Assembly (NCBI RefSeq): GCF_000165835.1
Contig: NC_014640.1
Coordinates: 1,178,001-1,242,000 of the forward strand
Direction of reading: 5' to 3'
From: Achromobacter xylosoxidans A8
Lineage (GTDB): Bacteria; Pseudomonadota; Gammaproteobacteria; Burkholderiales; Burkholderiaceae_B
Length of the DNA stretch: 64,000 nucleotides
Of this stretch, positions 41,943 through 51,783 are shown in pieces; positions within the stretch are counted from its first letter, which is position 1, and each line of letters begins with the position of its first letter. A model generated the notes under the pieces. It was not told the DNA's origin and did no database searches. It worked only from the letters and a program-made list of their open reading frames with translations. Position numbers and translations under genes: made by a program.

Positions 41943-43472
41943 CTACTTGGCCGTCGGCATGGCGAACTCGGCGCCCTTGCCGATGCTCTCCGGCCAGCGC
42001 TGCATGATGGACTTCTGCCGGGTGTAGAAGCGCACGCCTTCCTCGCCATAGGCGTGCATGTCGCCGAACAGGCTGCGCTTCCAGCCGCCGAATCCATGCC
42101 AGGCCATGGGCACAGGAATGGGCACATTGATGCCCACCATGCCGACTTCGATGCGCCGGCCGAACTCGCGCGCGACGTTGCCGTCGCGGGTGAAGCAGGC
42201 CACGCCGTTGCCGAATTCGTGGGCGTTGATGAGATCCACTGCCTCTTTCAGGTCCTTCACGCGCACGCAGCCCAGCACCGGGCCGAAGATTTCTTCCTTG
42301 TAGATACGCATGTCGGGCGTGACGTGGTCGAACAGCGTGCCGCCCATCCAGAAGCCGTCGCCGCAGCCTGCGCCCGCTTGCGAGCCCTGGAAAACGCGGC
42401 CGTCCACCAGCAATTGCGCGCCTTCCTGCACGCCTAGGTCGATGTAGCCGCTGATGCGTTCGTGAGCGGCCCGGGTCACGATGGGACCCATCTCGGCCGC
42501 GGGGTTCTCGCCGTCCAGCACCTTCAGCGTCCTGGTGCGCTCGATCAACCGGGGCAGCAACCGGTCGGCCACGTCGCCCACCAGCACCGCCACGCTGATC
42601 GCCATGCAGCGCTCGCCGGCCGAGCCGTAGCCGGCGCCGACCAGGGCATCGACCGCCTGGTCGATGTCGGCGTCCGGCATCACGACCATATGATTCTTGG
42701 CGCCGCCCAGGGCCTGCACGCGCTTGCCATGGCGGGCGCCGGTCTCGTAGATGTAGTTGGCGATAGGCGTGGAGCCCACGAAGCTGATCGCCTTCACGTC
42801 CGGGTGTTCCAGCAGCGCGTCCACCGCCACCTTGTCGCCCTGCACCACGTTGAACACGCCGTCGGGCAGACCGGCCTCGCTCAGCAGCTCGGCGATGCGC
42901 AGGGAGGCGCTGGGATCGGTGGGGCTGGGCTTGAGCACGAAGGTATTGCCCGCCGCGATGGCCACGGGGAACATCCACATGGGCACCATCACCGGGAAGT
43001 TGAACGGCGTGATGCCCGCCACCACGCCCAGCGGCTGGCGCAGCGTCCAGTTGTCGATACCGGTGGAAACCTGCTCCGTGTGGGCGCCTTTCAGGAGCTG
43101 GGGGACGCCGCAAGCGAACTCCACGATGTCGATGCCGCGGGTGACTTCGCCTTGCGCATCGCTGAAAACCTTGCCATGCTCGGCGGTGATCAGGTGGGCC
43201 AGTTCGTCGCGATGCTTGTTCATCAGTTCAAGAAACCTGAACAGCACGCGGGCGCGGCGGATAGGAGGAGTGTCCGCCCATTGCGGAAATGCCGCCCGGG
43301 CGCTGGCAACGGCACGGTTCACCTCGTCTGGCGTGGCCAGGGCCACTTGCTTGGCGACGACGCCCGTGGCCGGGTTGTAGACGGGCTGGCGGTTGCCTGT
43401 CCCCTCGACGAGGCTGCCGCCGATATAGTGTCCGGCATCGCGGGATTGGGCGCTGGCATTGCTTGCGGTCAT
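41943..43472 (-). CDS. mmsA: CoA-acylating methylmalonate-semialdehyde dehydrogenase
   Basis: A 509-residue aldehyde dehydrogenase of the MmsA branch. Diagnostic features: [10 protein letters not shown] near the N terminus, [21 protein letters not shown], and the catalytic Cys in [17 protein letters not shown]. MmsA converts malonate or methylmalonate semialdehyde to acetyl- or propionyl-CoA in valine, beta-alanine or inositol breakdown. ATG at 43472 (MTASNASAQ) follows CAGGAGTC; the upstream in-frame start at 43580 is unlikely. It diverges from a LysR gene 119 bp away that probably controls it. Confidence 0.93.
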   Translation of the reverse strand: MTASNASAQSRDAGHYIGGSLVEGTGNRQPVYNPATGVVAKQVALATPDEVNRAVASARAAFPQWADTPPIRRARVLFRFLELMNKHRDELAHLITAEHGKVFSDAQGEVTRGIDIVEFACGVPQLLKGAHTEQVSTGIDNWTLRQPLGVVAGITPFNFPVMVPMWMFPVAIAAGNTFVLKPSPTDPSASLRIAELLSEAGLPDGVFNVVQGDKVAVDALLEHPDVKAISFVGSTPIANYIYETGARHGKRVQALGGAKNHMVVMPDADIDQAVDALVGAGYGSAGERCMAISVAVLVGDVADRLLPRLIERTRTLKVLDGENPAAEMGPIVTRAAHERISGYIDLGVQEGAQLLVDGRVFQGSQAGAGCGDGFWMGGTLFDHVTPDMRIYKEEIFGPVLGCVRVKDLKEAVDLINAHEFGNGVACFTRDGNVAREFGRRIEVGMVGINVPIPVPMAWHGFGGWKRSLFGDMHAYGEEGVRFYTRQKSIMQRWPESIGKGAEFAMPTAK

Positions 43473-43591
43473 GGCTGACTCCTGGGCTTGAGCATGGTGT
43501 TCTGGAACTGGCAATGTCGCGCATAGGCGCGCGGCCGTCGAGACCAGAGGGCTGGAATCAGTGTTTGGCATTTCGAACAATGGAGCAGGGC

Positions 43592-44557
43592 ATGACGAAA
43601 ACCAGGCGTCTGGAAGATCTGTGGTCGCATATTCATTGCCTTGGGGTGCTGGCCGATACCGGCAGCTACACGGCGGCCGCGCGCCGCCTGCAGATCAGCA
43701 AGGCCTCGGTGAGCCAGCGCATCGTGGAGCTGGAGCAGGCGGCTGGAGTGCCCCTGGTGCGCCGCACCACCCGCAGCGTCGGCCTGACCGAGGCGGGGCA
43801 GAGCCTGGTCGACCAGACCGCGGCGGCTTTCCTGCGCATCGAGGAAGGCTTCTCGGCCGTGCGGGATCTGTCCGAGGGGCCGCGCGGCGTGCTGTCCGTG
43901 ACCGCGCCCGTGGCCCTGGGGCGTCAGGTCATTGCGCCGCTGATACCGGAATTCCTGAAGCGCTTTCCCGACGTGCGGATCCAGCTGGAACTCAGCGACC
44001 ATCTGGCGTCCCTGGCGACCGAAGGTTTCGACCTGGCGATCCGGCACGTGGCCGGCGTGCCGGACACGCATGTTGCCTCGGTCATCTGCGAGACGCGCTC
44101 CGTACTGGTTGCCACCCCGGAATACCTGGCGCGGAACGGCACGCCGAAGATACCAATGGATCTGGCGGCCCACAATTGCCTGCATTACCTGCGGCGCAGC
44201 GGCAGCGCCACGTGGTCGTTCGAGTCGCGTGACGGGGACAAGCGCGTGGCGGTGCCGGTGCGCGGCAGCTTCACGGCCAACAACAGCGAAGTGCTGAGAG
44301 AGGTGGCGGCCGGATCCCTGGGAATCGCGCTGCTGCCGGATTTCAGCGCCAACCAGGCCTTGCGCAGCGGAGCCCTGGTCGAAGTACTGCACGGCTGGCG
44401 GGTGGTGGGCGACTACGCGGAGCGGCTATACGCGGTCAGGCCCTACACGCCGCGCGTGCCCCTGACCGTATCCTCGTTCGTCGGTTACCTGCGCGAGGCG
44501 ATCCCGGCGTCCGCTGGACTAGGCGGGCCGCCAGGAGCGGGGAGCGAGGCAGGCTAA
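43592..44557 (+). CDS. LysR-family regulator divergent from mmsA
   Basis: A 321-residue regulator of the AaeR/CrgA-like group. Helix-turn-helix: [51 protein letters not shown]. The effector domain begins [19 protein letters not shown], typical of this group. ATG at 43592 follows GGAGCAGGGC. The 119-bp divergent gap to mmsA should contain their shared operator. Its 3' end overlaps the converging Bug gene by 4 bp. Confidence 0.9.
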   Translation: MTKTRRLEDLWSHIHCLGVLADTGSYTAAARRLQISKASVSQRIVELEQAAGVPLVRRTTRSVGLTEAGQSLVDQTAAAFLRIEEGFSAVRDLSEGPRGVLSVTAPVALGRQVIAPLIPEFLKRFPDVRIQLELSDHLASLATEGFDLAIRHVAGVPDTHVASVICETRSVLVATPEYLARNGTPKIPMDLAAHNCLHYLRRSGSATWSFESRDGDKRVAVPVRGSFTANNSEVLREVAAGSLGIALLPDFSANQALRSGALVEVLHGWRVVGDYAERLYAVRPYTPRVPLTVSSFVGYLREAIPASAGLGGPPGAGSEAG

Positions 44558-45555
44558 TTGACCTGCAGCCCGGCCTTGGCCACCAGGTCGGCGTAGATCG
44601 CGGCGCCCTGGTTGACGTACCTTTCCGTCTCGGCGGGCGACAGGACGTGGGGGATGCCGCCGAAGTTGGCGTTGCCGGCGATCCATTTCGGATCCTGCGA
44701 GATCTGCTTGAGCACGGCGGCCCATTTGGCCACGGCCTCGGAATTCATGTCGGGCGGCCCGAACAGTCCGCTCCAGCCTATGACCGCTTCGAGCTGAGGC
44801 AGCCCCAGCTCGCGGGCGGTCGGTATGTCGGGAAATTGTGTCAGGCGTTCAGGCGTGGTCGTCAGCAGGGCGCGCAGCTTGCCGCTGGCGAGTATGCCTG
44901 TCATTGAACTCAGGTTGTTGCAGGCGAAGTCGGCGTCCTTGCTGAGGACCGCCAGCGCGACCTCATTGCCGCCCTTGTACGGCACGCTGACCACGGCATC
45001 GGGCTTCAGGCCAAGGCTGCTCAGCAGCAGCTGGGGCGCGAGGTTCTGCACCGTAGCCGGGCCGGAATGGCTGTAGTTGAGCTTGCCGGGCTGCGCCTTC
45101 ATCGCCTGCGCCAGGTCGCGGATCGTCTTGTAGGGACTGTCCGGGTGGACGACACAGACCACCGGATTCAACTCCAGCAAGCCGATGAAGGTGAAATCCT
45201 TCGAGGTATAGGGCGTGGTCTTGGGCTGCAGCGCGGGCAACAGGACCTGGGAGCCTATCCGGCCCATCAGCAGCGTGTAGCCGTCGGGGGCGGCGTTCTT
45301 CACGGCGGCCGAGCCGATAGCGCCGTTCGCCCCGGCCTTGTTGACCACGACGATGGGCTGGCCGAGCACGCCTTGCGCGGCCGCGGACAGATTGCGGGCC
45401 GCCATGTCGGCGTCGCCGCCGGCGCTGAACGGAACGATGAGCTGGATCGGTTTGGCGGGATAGGCCTGGGCGTTCGCCAGGCCGGGAAGCGTGGCAAGCA
45501 TGCAAATCGCGGCGCGAGCGAACGCGCCCGGCCAACGGCCGGTAGGGCTGATCAT
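44554..45555 (-). CDS. Bug-type tripartite tricarboxylate receptor 2
   Basis: A 333-residue periplasmic receptor. Signal peptide (AICMLATLPGLANAQ), then YPAKPIQLIVPFSAGGDADM, VVVNKAGANGAIGSAAV, DGYTLLMGRIGSQVLLPAL and a C-terminal VLKQISQDPKWI, all Bug-family landmarks. CAGGAGACTTCCC precedes the ATG. It lies 62 bp downstream of the ThDP enzyme gene on the same strand, suggesting that it delivers a substrate for that enzyme. Confidence 0.92.
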   Translation of the reverse strand: MISPTGRWPGAFARAAICMLATLPGLANAQAYPAKPIQLIVPFSAGGDADMAARNLSAAAQGVLGQPIVVVNKAGANGAIGSAAVKNAAPDGYTLLMGRIGSQVLLPALQPKTTPYTSKDFTFIGLLELNPVVCVVHPDSPYKTIRDLAQAMKAQPGKLNYSHSGPATVQNLAPQLLLSSLGLKPDAVVSVPYKGGNEVALAVLSKDADFACNNLSSMTGILASGKLRALLTTTPERLTQFPDIPTARELGLPQLEAVIGWSGLFGPPDMNSEAVAKWAAVLKQISQDPKWIAGNANFGGIPHVLSPAETERYVNQGAAIYADLVAKAGLQVN

Positions 45556-45617
45556 GGGAAGTCTCCTGTCGTGCTAAGGGACGTAACCGGACTGCAGCTG
45601 TGCTCGATGCCTCGAGG

Positions 45618-47249
45618 TCAATGACCGGTCGCGGACTGCGTTGATGCGCTGAAAACCGGGGCGGGCTCGCCCGCCAGGGAAACGTTGATGCAGGCGGGCA
45701 GCCCGCTGTTCGCCGCCATGCCCAGCGCGGTGGCCAGACCGTCGCTGTCCTGCGCGGCAAAGCCTGCCCCGCCGAGCGCTGCGGCGACGTCGTGGTAGCG
45801 CGCAGTCGGCGCAAGTTCGCAGCCGATCAGCCTGTTCGGACCATAGGTGCGCATCTGGATCAGATGTTCCGCGTTCCAGCGCAGGTCGTTGCCGATCACG
45901 GCGATGATCGCGGCCTGTTCGCGCACCGCCGTGTCCAGCTCCATCAGGTGGAAGCCTGCGGTGCCATCGCCCATGAGGACCACCACGGTCGCATCGGGCT
46001 GCGCGATCTTGGCGGCGATCGCGTAGCAGATGCCCGCGCCAATTGCGCCGGACATGCCGTTGATGATGCGCACCGGCGCCTGGCAGTAGGCCTGCGCCCA
46101 CTGGCCGAACTCGCCGCCGTCGCAGACCAGGATGGGATTCGGGGCGGAGGCGAGAAACGCCTGGACCGTCTCGCAAAGCGCGCGCGGTCCCAATGCGCCG
46201 GCGGCGGACGCGGCGGCATTCAGTGTGGTCCGGTTGCGCAGCGCTTCGTCCACGCGCGCGCGCCATGGGGGGCGCTCGGCCGGAGCTGGTGTGGCACGCA
46301 TCGCGGACAGTGCGGCATAGGGATCGCCCTGTAAAGCCAGGGCCAGTCGTTCGCCCAACAGGCGGCTCGCGCGTTCCAGCATGGCGGGATCCGGGTCGAT
46401 CGCTACGACTTGGGCAGTCTTGCCCAGCGCGCCCGTGCCGCCGAAGCCCAGCGTGAAGTCCAGGGACTTGCCTGCCAGCACGATGAGGTCCGCCTGTGGC
46501 ATGAGCGCGGCCAGGGAACCGAGCGAAGGATCCTTCAGGCCGCGCGGGCTTTCCATGGGGATGACGCGCATTGCAAGCGCTTCTTCCAGCATCTCGCGGA
46601 CGGCACGCATGTGGGCGCGCGCGCCTGTGGGGCCGGCCAGCATCATGGGGTGCTGCGCGGTATTCACCAGCGCGGCGAGCTTTTCCATGCCGGCTGCGTC
46701 CGCTGGGACGGCCTCGCGGCTCTGCGCTGCGGCGGGAAGCTCCGCCAAGCCGGTCTCGGCGGTCATCAGGTCGAAGGGCAGGGCCAGATGCACCGGCCCG
46801 CGCCGGGGCGCAAGCGCCTGCGCCACCGCGCTTTCGAGCGCGGGGTAGAGTTCCTGCGCGGTCCGCGGACGCAGCGAAAGCTTGGTCAGCGGACGAGTGA
46901 TGCCGACCTGGTCCAGTTCCTGGAAGGCGCCCATGCCGTCCTCGGCAACGGAGGAGTCGCCGGAGATGAGCAGGATGGGGCTTTCCGCCTGCGACGCGGA
47001 ATACAGCGGCGCCAGGCCGTTGGTGATGCCCGGCGCCGCAGTCAGCATCGCGACGCCGAGTTCGCCGGTGATCTGGGACCAGGCGTCCGCCATGAAGACG
47101 GCGGCCGCCTCATGCCGCACGTGGATGATGCGGATGCCTGCGTCGATACAGGCATCGTAGAGCGGCATGATCTGATTGCCGGACAGGCTGAAGATGGTCT
47201 TGACGCCCAGGCGATGCAGCGTACGGATAATCAACTGGGATCCAAGCAC
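45618..47249 (-). CDS. ThDP-dependent acetolactate synthase-like enzyme
   Basis: A 543-residue thiamine-diphosphate enzyme. The N-terminal pyrimidine-binding domain has the catalytic Glu in HVRHEAAAVFMADAW. A central domain follows (VLAGKSLDFTLGFGG). The C-terminal pyrophosphate-binding domain has the metal motif MGDGTAGFHLMELDTAV with a following GND. GTG at 47249 follows CGGAGACTCAG. The family includes acetolactate synthases, glyoxylate carboligases and 2-oxoacid decarboxylases. No small regulatory subunit is nearby, which argues against a biosynthetic IlvB. The partner Bug gene hints at a catabolic oxoacid substrate. Confidence 0.85.
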   Translation of the reverse strand: MLGSQLIIRTLHRLGVKTIFSLSGNQIMPLYDACIDAGIRIIHVRHEAAAVFMADAWSQITGELGVAMLTAAPGITNGLAPLYSASQAESPILLISGDSSVAEDGMGAFQELDQVGITRPLTKLSLRPRTAQELYPALESAVAQALAPRRGPVHLALPFDLMTAETGLAELPAAAQSREAVPADAAGMEKLAALVNTAQHPMMLAGPTGARAHMRAVREMLEEALAMRVIPMESPRGLKDPSLGSLAALMPQADLIVLAGKSLDFTLGFGGTGALGKTAQVVAIDPDPAMLERASRLLGERLALALQGDPYAALSAMRATPAPAERPPWRARVDEALRNRTTLNAAASAAGALGPRALCETVQAFLASAPNPILVCDGGEFGQWAQAYCQAPVRIINGMSGAIGAGICYAIAAKIAQPDATVVVLMGDGTAGFHLMELDTAVREQAAIIAVIGNDLRWNAEHLIQMRTYGPNRLIGCELAPTARYHDVAAALGGAGFAAQDSDGLATALGMAANSGLPACINVSLAGEPAPVFSASTQSATGH

Positions 47250-47360
47250 CTGAGTCTCCGAGGGCCGCGCTGGTAAACGCCGCGCGCCTGTTTTTATACC
47301 GGCTATGGGAGAGTTCAGTGTATCGGCTATCCGTGGCGTGTTGGTTGATGTTTTTTGAAC

Positions 47361-48821
47361 CTAGGGGGCGGCTCGCGGGCCGTCCAAATCAGTCTGCGCC
47401 GCGATCGCCTCGCGCACGCCTTGCCCGTACGCCGGATCGGCCTGGGCACAGTTGGCGATGTGGCGCTCGATGATTTCCCCGGACGCGCCGCGGATCGCGC
47501 GGGAGGTGTTCTCGAACAGCCTTTGTTTTTCGTCCGCGGCCATCAGGCGGAACAGGTCGCCGGGCTGGGAGAAATAGTCGGCATCTTCCCGGTGGTTCCA
47601 ACGGGCCGCGGCGCCGCTCAGGTCCAGTGGCGGTTCGGAGTAGTCCGGCTGCGCCTGCAGGGCGCCATGGCTGTTGGGCGTGTACGCGGGCGCGCTGCCG
47701 CCGTTGCCATCCACGCGCATGGCCCCGTCGCGGTGGTAGCTATGGAACGGACAGCGGGGCGCGTTGACCGGGATCTGCGGATAGTTCACGCCCAAGCGAT
47801 GGCGTTGCGTGTCGCCATACGAGAACAGACGGCCTTGCAGCATCTTGTCCGGTGAGAACCCGATGCCGGGCACGATCACCGCGGGGCTGAACGCGGCCTG
47901 TTCGACCTCGGCGAAGAAATTCTCCGGATTCCGGTTGAGCTCCAGGACGCCGACCTCGATCAGCGGATAGTCCTTGTGCGGCCAGACCTTGGTCAGGTCG
48001 AAGGGATTGAGATGATAGGTATTGGCCTCGGCCTCGGGCATGATTTGCACGTACAGGGTCCAGCGCGGGAATTCGCCCCGTTCGATCGCTTCGTACAGGT
48101 CGCGCTGGTTGCTTTCGCGGTCCGCTGCGATGACCTGGCCGGCTTCGGCGTCCGTCAGGTTCTGGATGCCTTGCTGGGTCTTGAAGGTGAACTTGACCCA
48201 GAACCGCTGGTTGGCGGCGTTGATGAAACTATAGGTGTGGCTGCCGAACCCGTGCATATGGCGATAGCTCTTCGGAATGCCGCGGTCGCCCATGATGAGC
48301 GTCACCTGGTGCAGGGTCTCGGGCAGCAGGGTCCAGTAATCCCAGTTGTTCTGCGGGCTGCGCATGCCCGTGCGTGGATCGCGCTTGACGGCCCGGTTCA
48401 GGTCGGAAAACTTTAGCGGATCGCGCACGAAGAAGACAGGCGTGTTGTTGCCGACCAGATCCCAATTGCCCTCTTCGGTGTAGAACTTGAGGGCAAAGCC
48501 GCGGATGTCGCGCTCGGCATCGGCCGCGCCGCGTTCTCCGGCCACGGTGGAGAATCGCGCGAACATGTCGGTCCGCTTGCCGACCTGGCTGAAGATCCTG
48601 GCCTTGGTGTAGCGCGTGATGTCATGGGTCACGGTGAACGTGCCGAAGGCGCCTGAGCCCTTGGCGTGCATGCGCCGCTCCGGTATCACCTCGCGGTCGA
48701 AGTGCGCCATCTTCTCCAGGAACCAGACGTCCTGCAAAAGCGCAGGCCCGCGCGGACCGGCGGTCATGGTGTTGTCGTCGTCGGGAACGGGGGCGCCGAA
48801 TGCGGTGGTGAGTTTGCTCAT
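47361..48821 (-). CDS. katA: Monofunctional haem catalase
   Basis: A 486-residue clade 3-type small-subunit catalase that removes hydrogen peroxide. The distal His lies in [14 protein letters not shown], the active-site Asn in [13 protein letters not shown], and the proximal haem-ligand Tyr in [15 protein letters not shown]. Length is normal and no residues are missing. AAGGAG lies upstream of the ATG. It is preceded on the same strand, 83 bp away, by a small thioredoxin-fold gene, so they may share a transcript. No operator was identified for peroxide control. Confidence 0.95.
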   Translation of the reverse strand: MSKLTTAFGAPVPDDDNTMTAGPRGPALLQDVWFLEKMAHFDREVIPERRMHAKGSGAFGTFTVTHDITRYTKARIFSQVGKRTDMFARFSTVAGERGAADAERDIRGFALKFYTEEGNWDLVGNNTPVFFVRDPLKFSDLNRAVKRDPRTGMRSPQNNWDYWTLLPETLHQVTLIMGDRGIPKSYRHMHGFGSHTYSFINAANQRFWVKFTFKTQQGIQNLTDAEAGQVIAADRESNQRDLYEAIERGEFPRWTLYVQIMPEAEANTYHLNPFDLTKVWPHKDYPLIEVGVLELNRNPENFFAEVEQAAFSPAVIVPGIGFSPDKMLQGRLFSYGDTQRHRLGVNYPQIPVNAPRCPFHSYHRDGAMRVDGNGGSAPAYTPNSHGALQAQPDYSEPPLDLSGAAARWNHREDADYFSQPGDLFRLMAADEKQRLFENTSRAIRGASGEIIERHIANCAQADPAYGQGVREAIAAQTDLDGPRAAP

Positions 48822-48904
48822 GATGGGCTCCTTGCGTTGTTGACGTGGCAGCGGCCTTCAAGAGCGGGTGCATCGCAGCGGGCCCGGATCCGGCCACGTG
48901 GGGT

Positions 48905-49138
48905 TCAGGCGTAGTGCTCGATGGGGGAGTGGTCTTCCAGGCGCAGCACGCGGCCGTCGATGACGAGGGACGGCAGGCGGGTGATGCCCAGGGCGCGGGC
49001 CCGTGCGGCGTGTTCGGGTTGCCGCGCGAGGTCGAACGATTCGTAGCGATGCTGTGGCGTCGTGAACACCGCCGCTATATTGCGATCGATGCTCAGGCAG
49101 AGGTTGCAGCCGTCGTGGAACAGGGTGACTTGAATCAA
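48905..49138 (-). CDS. Small thioredoxin/glutaredoxin-fold protein (TTG start)
   Basis: A 77-residue protein. It starts with a beta strand and CxxC redox motif (VTLFHDGCNLCLSID), then GITRLPSLVIDGRVL with the cis-Pro typical of the thioredoxin fold. TTG at 49138 is chosen because AAGGAG lies six bases upstream. The open frame continues upstream only by running through the tRNA-Cys gene, which excludes a longer protein. Located 83 bp before katA and after tRNA-Cys on the same strand; a role in peroxide-stress redox repair is inferred from position. Confidence 0.7.
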   Translation of the reverse strand: MIQVTLFHDGCNLCLSIDRNIAAVFTTPQHRYESFDLARQPEHAARARALGITRLPSLVIDGRVLRLEDHSPIEHYA

Positions 49139-49172
49139 GGCGATCTCCTTCGTATGCCGCCAGGGCGGATGC

Positions 49173-49208
49173 CCTGGCGATTCCGGCTTGAAGGGGAGAA
49201 TCGCCAGG
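49173..49208 (-). terminator. Stem-loop between tRNA-Cys and the thioredoxin-fold gene
   Basis: CCTGGCGATTC (49173-49183) and GAATCGCCAGG (49198-49208) are a perfect 11-bp inverted repeat with a 14-base loop, starting 8 bp past the tRNA-Cys 3' end. No T run follows leftward, so it may be a processing signal or partial terminator rather than a full stop, leaving possible read-through into the small gene and katA. Confidence 0.6.
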
Positions 49209-49215
49209 CCGATCT

Positions 49216-49289
49216 TGGAGGCGCGGGCTGGAATCGAACCAACCTCAGGAGATTTGCAATCTGCCGCATGACCACTCTGCCACCGCGCC
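49216..49289 (-). tRNA. cysT: tRNA-Cys(GCA)
   Basis: A 74-nt cloverleaf on the minus strand. The acceptor stem GGCGCGG/CCGCGCC, an anticodon loop TTGCAAA with GCA complementary to 49255-49257, a T arm with GGTTCGATTCC and an encoded CCA. It lies 273 bp downstream of tRNA-Gly on the same strand; gly-cys tRNA neighbours are common in proteobacteria. Confidence 0.97.
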
Positions 49290-49501
49290 ATCTTATTTGT
49301 CCTAGGACGTAATGCATGGTACGCAAGCGGAGCGAGGCGTGGACTTCCGCGAATCCACGAATATTGTCCTAACGTCCAGGATGAATGACGCAGGACATAG
49401 ATATGTACGTCATAGGCCGCAGAGGAGCGCGGACTCTTGGGGGGGGGCGGGGAGGGCGCGGCGGCGCTGTGCGGGAAGGTGCCCGATGCGGGCGCGGAAA
49501 T
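49290..49501. other. Spacer between tRNA-Gly terminator and tRNA-Cys
   Basis: About 210 bp without a gene. GGGGGGGGCGGGG near 49440-49452 is an unusual G-rich run. The rest contains no recognisable coding frame. An AT-rich stretch near 49355-49375 could hold a tRNA-Cys promoter, but no clear hexamers were identified. Confidence 0.4.
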
Positions 49502-49502
49502 G

Positions 49503-49556
49503 AAAAAAGGACCCGAAGGCCCTTTCTCAAGGATTTCCAGAAAGGATCTGGAAATC
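49503..49556 (-). terminator. Terminator and stem-loop after the second tRNA-Gly
   Basis: On the minus strand AGGGCC-TTCG-GGTCCT is followed by six T (complement of 49503-49508), an intrinsic terminator. Between it and the tRNA a perfect 9-bp stem GATTTCCAG/CTGGAAATC (49532-49540 and 49548-49556) occurs. The same order, a stem-loop then a TTCG terminator, follows the ICE-flanking tRNA-Gly. Confidence 0.8.
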
Positions 49557-49562
49557 AAAATT

Positions 49563-49638
49563 TGGAGCGGGAGACGAGTCTCGAACTCGCGACCTCAACC
49601 TTGGCAAGGTTGCGCTCTACCAACTGAGCTACTCCCGC
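49563..49638 (-). tRNA. glyT: tRNA-Gly(GCC), second identical copy
   Basis: A 76-nt gene identical in all positions to the copy at 32912-32987. Anticodon GCC is complementary to 49603-49605, and CCA is encoded. It offers the same 3' sequence as the ICE attachment site and so is a second potential target for the integrase. Confidence 0.97.
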
Positions 49639-49717
49639 ATGGGTTCTGCACTTGAAACAGCCAGAACCTGTTTTCTTATTCACTCTGATCAACTTGGTTA
49701 TCGATCAGAAGGCGCGC

Positions 49718-49723
49718 ATCTTA
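49718..49723 (-). promoter_or_regulatory. -10 element of the second tRNA-Gly promoter
   Basis: TAAGAT on the minus strand, 80 bp before the tRNA, followed by the GC-rich discriminator GCGCGCC expected for a stringently controlled stable-RNA promoter. No good -35 hexamer is seen upstream; the A-rich tract TCAAAAAAATC may compensate. Confidence 0.45.
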
Positions 49724-49866
49724 CATGATTTTTTTGAGCTTGTCTTGGCCTGTGCTTTTTGGCTTTGTTCACTGCGAGCAGCTTTCGAACAAGACCCGAA
49801 ACTCAGGGCAAGCACTCAATCAAGTAATATGAGCGAAGACAGAAACTATAGCAATCCGCAGCATCC

Positions 49867-50913
49867 ATGTCAAATTCGCCCGTCCCAGCCCATCCGTCCC
49901 CCGCCTTGTTCCCCGTCAGCCAGGATCTCACCCGGCTGAACACGCTGGGGCTGGAGTCGCGGGCCGGGGCCTTTGTGGCCCTGGAGGATCCGGCGCAGTT
50001 GCCAGCGCTAACGGAACTGGCGCGCGCGGCGTCCTCCCTGCTGGTGCTGGGCGGCGGCAGCAATCTGGTGCTGCCGCGCCAGGTGCAGGGGCTGGTGGCG
50101 CGGGTCGCCTTCAAGGGCGTGCGCCTGTTGGAAGCCCGGTCCGATGCCTGGCTGGTCGAGGCGGCAGGCGGCGAGACCTGGCACGGCTTTGTCGAAAGCT
50201 GCGTAAAGCAGGGCTGGGACGGGCTGGAGAACCTGGCGCTGATTCCGGGCACGGTGGGCGCGGCCCCAGTGCAGAACATCGGCGCCTACGGTGTCGAGCT
50301 GCAGGAGCGCTTCCATGGCCTGACCGCCTGGGATGTGCGCGCGGGCCGTCTGGTCGAAATGAGCGCGGCCGATTGCCGTTTTTCCTATCGCGACAGCGTG
50401 TTCAAGCACGATGAACCGGGACGGTGGGTCATCGTCAGCGTGCGTTTCGCCTTGCCGCGGCCCTGGCGGCCGGTGCTGGCTTACCCCGACCTGCAGCGCC
50501 ATGCGCGGTTGGCAGAAGGCGCGCCGATTGCGCGCGATATCTTCGACGCGGTATGCGAGATCCGCCGCGCCAAGCTGCCCGATCCGGCGGTGACGGGCAA
50601 TGCGGGCAGCTTTTTCAAGAATCCCATCGTATCGTCCGAGGTGCGCGACGCCTTGCTCGGCCGTTTTCCCGGCCTGGTGTCATACGCCCAGCCGGATGGC
50701 GGCTACAAGCTGGCGGCTGGCTGGCTGATCGACCAGTGCGGCTGGAAGGGCCGCACGCTGGGGGCTGCGGGTGTGCACGAGCGCCAGGCCCTGGTACTGG
50801 TCAACCGCGGCGGGGCGACGGCAGCCGATATCATGGACTTGGCGCATGCCATCCAGGAAGCGGTGTCCGAGCGCTATGGCGTGCGGCTGGAGCCGGAACC
50901 CGTGGTGGTGTGA
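49867..50913 (+). CDS. murB: UDP-N-acetylenolpyruvoylglucosamine reductase
   Basis: A 348-residue FAD enzyme that makes UDP-N-acetylmuramate with NADPH in cytoplasmic peptidoglycan synthesis. FAD-binding segments are [10 protein letters not shown] and [18 protein letters not shown]. Catalytic features are the Ser in [10 protein letters not shown] and the Glu near the C terminus (RLEPEPVVV). The length and tyrosine-loop features fit type I MurB, as in E. coli. It converges on dapB, from which a strong bidirectional terminator separates it. Confidence 0.95.
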   Translation: MSNSPVPAHPSPALFPVSQDLTRLNTLGLESRAGAFVALEDPAQLPALTELARAASSLLVLGGGSNLVLPRQVQGLVARVAFKGVRLLEARSDAWLVEAAGGETWHGFVESCVKQGWDGLENLALIPGTVGAAPVQNIGAYGVELQERFHGLTAWDVRAGRLVEMSAADCRFSYRDSVFKHDEPGRWVIVSVRFALPRPWRPVLAYPDLQRHARLAEGAPIARDIFDAVCEIRRAKLPDPAVTGNAGSFFKNPIVSSEVRDALLGRFPGLVSYAQPDGGYKLAAGWLIDQCGWKGRTLGAAGVHERQALVLVNRGGATAADIMDLAHAIQEAVSERYGVRLEPEPVVV

Positions 50914-50933
50914 GGCTGTTTCGGCCTGGCAAG

Positions 50934-50961
50934 AAAAAGGACCCCGCGGGGTCCTTTTTTT
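50934..50961. terminator. Bidirectional terminator between murB and dapB
   Basis: GGACCCCGCGGGGTCC (50939-50954) is a fully symmetric stem flanked by AAAAA on the left and TTTTTTT on the right, so it can end transcription from both murB and dapB. Confidence 0.9.
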
Positions 50962-50976
50962 GTCGGGGAGGGCGGC

Positions 50977-51768
50977 TCAGAAGCCCAGCACGGACTGCAT
51001 GTCGTACAGGCCGTTGTGCTTGCCTTCCAGGAAGCGGGCGGCGCGCAGGGCGCCTTCCGCGTAGGTGGCGCGGCTGGCCGAGCGGTGCGTGATCTCGATG
51101 CGTTCGCCGATGCCGCAGAAGGACACGGTGTGGTCGCCGACGATGTCGCCGCCGCGCAGTACGGAGAAACCGATGGTGCCGGGTTTGCGCACGCCGGTAT
51201 CGCCGTGCCGGCTCCAGGTGGCGACGTCCGGCAGGGCCACGTTCCAGGCCGAAGCGATGGTTTCGCCCATTTTCAGCGCGGTGCCCGAGGGCGCGTCGAC
51301 CTTATTGCGGTGGTGCGCTTCGAACACTTCGACGTCGTAGCCGGAGTTCAGGATGCGCGCGGCCATGTCCAGCAGCTTGAGCGTGGCGTTGACGCCCACG
51401 CTCATGTTGGGCGCGAAGACGATGCCGATCTTCTGGGCGGCGACTTCGATCTCGGCGCGGCCGTTGTCGTCGAAACCGGTGGTGCCGATGACGGCGTTCA
51501 CGCCGTGCTTGACGCAGGCCTGCAGGTGTTCGAGCGTGCCTTCCGGACGGGTGAAGTCGATCAGGCAGTCGGCCTGGGCCAGTGCGTCGAGATCATCGGT
51601 GATGGCCACGCCGGTCTGCTTGCCCAAGGGCGCGCCGGCATCCTGGCCCAGCGCGGCCGAGCCCTGGCGGTCGAGCGCCACGGCGAGCTGCAGCCCGGAG
51701 GCGTTCAGGACGGCTTCGATCAGCATCTGGCCCATCCGGCCGCTGGCGCCGGCAATTGCAATACGCAT
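50977..51768 (-). CDS. dapB: 4-hydroxy-tetrahydrodipicolinate reductase
   Basis: A 263-residue NAD(P)H-dependent enzyme of lysine and diaminopimelate synthesis. The N-terminal nucleotide-binding motif is [14 protein letters not shown]. The catalytic loop is [20 protein letters not shown], with the His-His and the Lys needed for catalysis, and the substrate domain ends in [12 protein letters not shown]. It is 15 bp downstream of bamE on the same strand. Confidence 0.96.
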   Translation of the reverse strand: MRIAIAGASGRMGQMLIEAVLNASGLQLAVALDRQGSAALGQDAGAPLGKQTGVAITDDLDALAQADCLIDFTRPEGTLEHLQACVKHGVNAVIGTTGFDDNGRAEIEVAAQKIGIVFAPNMSVGVNATLKLLDMAARILNSGYDVEVFEAHHRNKVDAPSGTALKMGETIASAWNVALPDVATWSRHGDTGVRKPGTIGFSVLRGGDIVGDHTVSFCGIGERIEITHRSASRATYAEGALRAARFLEGKHNGLYDMQSVLGF

Positions 51769-51783
51769 GGATAGTCCTTGGTG

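Noticed and set aside
48905..49558. 217-residue protein on the minus strand
   Set aside because: The frame runs through the complete tRNA-Cys gene; only the part from TTG at 49138 is supported.
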